Source of the DNA: Peptococcaceae bacterium
Lineage (GTDB): Bacteria > Bacillota > Peptococcia > Peptococcales > Peptococcaceae
Direction: 5' to 3'
Assembly: GCA_017387265.1 (NCBI GenBank)
Contig: JAFOFM010000005.1
Span: 1-5,826, forward strand
DNA: 5,826 nucleotides
Part shown: piece after piece, positions 4,953-5,826 of the stretch
Layout of the letters: each line of letters starts with the position of its first letter
How positions within the stretch are numbered: the stretch's first letter is position 1
Program-made: the position numbers and the translations under genes
The notes under the pieces: model-generated
Told to the model about the DNA's origin: nothing
Databases searched by the model: none
What the model saw: only the letters and a program-made list of their open reading frames with translations

Positions 4953-5826
4953 TTAATTCTGATAGTTCATTAATTGCTGATATACCGCCTCGGTTTCAGC
5001 GGCATCCGCACTGCCGAAGAGATAACGTTTATTTTCACCGGTTTCAATATAGATATATGGTGTGGTACGCGGGTCCAGGCAGATGCTGGCGGAGCCCCAC
5101 GGAGTGGAGTAACGGCCTTTCTGTACGGTAGCCATACCGGTACCTGCGGTACGATGCAGTTTTGGCCTATCTGCCACATATTCAATATACGTAATAGCAT
5201 CCAGCGGAATTTCGTATTCGATGCCGGTATGGGTGGATACAATGGCCGATTCGCTGATTTCAAGTGCAACCGGTGTGGTTTCCAGTTTATCCATCCATAC
5301 ACCTAAAAAAGGCATAGCCAGAAGTGAAAGCAGGGTAATGCCCATAAAAAACTGGCCGCTTCGTTTTGCCAGATTGACGGTGGTGTTCATACCTACGCGA
5401 TTGTTGATAAGCAGACGGGTATCGTTTGGATCGTAATAAAACATACCCCAGATCCATTTATCATCATCATCGATATAAAAGCCGGTACCGCTTTGTGCAG
5501 TCAGTGTTTCCTGCAGTTTGCGAAGTTTCAGTTCGATATAAATACTTGCTGCTACTAAGAGAATGCTAAGAAGTAATATGCCTGTCAGTGAAAGTGCGGC
5601 ATTGGCCTGAGTCAGCCAGACCAGCAGATTCAAAGCAGCCATAAACCAGGAGCAGAGCAGCCACATTCTTCCCCAGTTATAACGGCGGATGCGAGTCAAT
5701 GCCTCCGTCAGCATGATATTTTCGTCTACAATTTCGGATTTATTCCGATACAGATAACGATAACCGAACCAGCAGAATACAATCAGCGCTGCATCCAGCA
5801 GATAGATAATTGCCAGATTTGTATCA
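4953..5826 (-). CDS. Membrane protein with DUF5808-like motif and PH-like C-terminus (5' end outside window)
   Basis: Only the C-terminal 290 residues are present. The frame stays open from the Met codon at 5714 to the right edge, adding at least 37 codons that encode a further hydrophobic helix (NLAIIYLLDAALIVFCWFGY); that Met also has no convincing ribosome-binding site. In the visible part there are four likely membrane helices, at about residues 3-22, 54-72, 78-98 and 160-178. Between the last two lies IDDDDKWIWGMFYYDPNDTR (118-137), then VNLAKRSG, typical of DUF5808, a motif found next to membrane segments in Bacillota proteins. After the last helix, about 100 residues with alternating strands (LEISESAIVSTHTGIEYEIP, then YIYIETGENKRYLFGSADA) and a final helix look like a bacterial PH-like domain on one membrane face. 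Function is unknown; some relatives sit with SdpI-type immunity or signal-transduction proteins, but nothing here shows that. Confidence 0.8.
   Translation of the reverse strand, partial: DTNLAIIYLLDAALIVFCWFGYRYLYRNKSEIVDENIMLTEALTRIRRYNWGRMWLLCSWFMAALNLLVWLTQANAALSLTGILLLSILLVAASIYIELKLRKLQETLTAQSGTGFYIDDDDKWIWGMFYYDPNDTRLLINNRVGMNTTVNLAKRSGQFFMGITLLSLLAMPFLGVWMDKLETTPVALEISESAIVSTHTGIEYEIPLDAITYIEYVADRPKLHRTAGTGMATVQKGRYSTPWGSASICLDPRTTPYIYIETGENKRYLFGSADAAETEAVYQQLMNYQN

Noticed and set aside
4974..5306. Forward 110-codon open frame opposite the DUF5808-type gene
   Set aside because: It has no recognisable domain and lies entirely antisense to a protein with convincing membrane helices and family motifs.
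1..5826. Mobile element, CRISPR array, tRNA or toxin-antitoxin system
   Set aside because: No transposase or integrase motifs, regularly spaced repeats, tRNA-like cloverleaf or paired small toxin and antitoxin genes were seen on either strand.

Overview
The window looks like an ordinary stretch of chromosome from a Bacillota-type (low-to-moderate GC Gram-positive lineage) bacterium. The grounds are AGGAG/GAGGTGA ribosome-binding sites, TATAAT-type and extended -10 promoters, strong U-tailed intrinsic terminators and proteins of families well known in Bacillota (a YusI-like ArsC/Spx-family protein, a DUF2974/Mbeg1-like hydrolase, an ExoA-type exonuclease III and a DUF5808-type membrane protein). 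I cannot fix the genus by eye. No mobile element, CRISPR array, tRNA, rRNA or phage gene is visible, and coding density is high.

Layout, left to right. The probable last codons of an upstream gene (2-25) are followed by its terminator (49-83). A promoter abutting that terminator then drives a two-gene + strand unit: an ArsC/Spx-family thioredoxin-fold protein (140-490) and a TM1586-type nitroreductase (521-1186). A bidirectional terminator (1225-1265) separates this unit from a convergent NADH pyrophosphatase gene, nudC (1279-2115, minus). A 166-bp divergent intergenic region holds one promoter for nudC, one for a DUF2974 alpha/beta-hydrolase gene (2282-3529, plus), and an interrupted 9-bp inverted repeat that overlaps the nudC -35 box. 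A second bidirectional terminator (3555-3585) lies between the hydrolase gene and a thioredoxin gene (3595-3915, minus). A 210-bp divergent region then leads to exonuclease III (4126-4887, plus). A third bidirectional terminator (4907-4947) separates it from a membrane protein with a DUF5808-like motif and a PH-like C-terminal part (4953 to the right edge, minus). That last gene has no start in the window: the reading frame stays open through the right edge, so the methionine at 5714 is internal.

The genes fall into five transcription units in alternating orientation. Each convergent junction has one symmetric hairpin serving both strands, and each divergent junction carries two promoters. 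Several products share a loose redox and repair theme: two thioredoxin-fold proteins, a flavin nitroreductase, an NAD(H)/NAD-RNA pyrophosphatase and a base-excision-repair nuclease. They are on separate transcripts, so a joint pathway is only a possibility.

I found no convincing new system. The points most worth a second look are the thioredoxin with a CHVC active site, no preceding Trp and strongly biased codons; the operator-like dyad between nudC and the hydrolase gene; and the misplaced start and edge truncation of the last gene.
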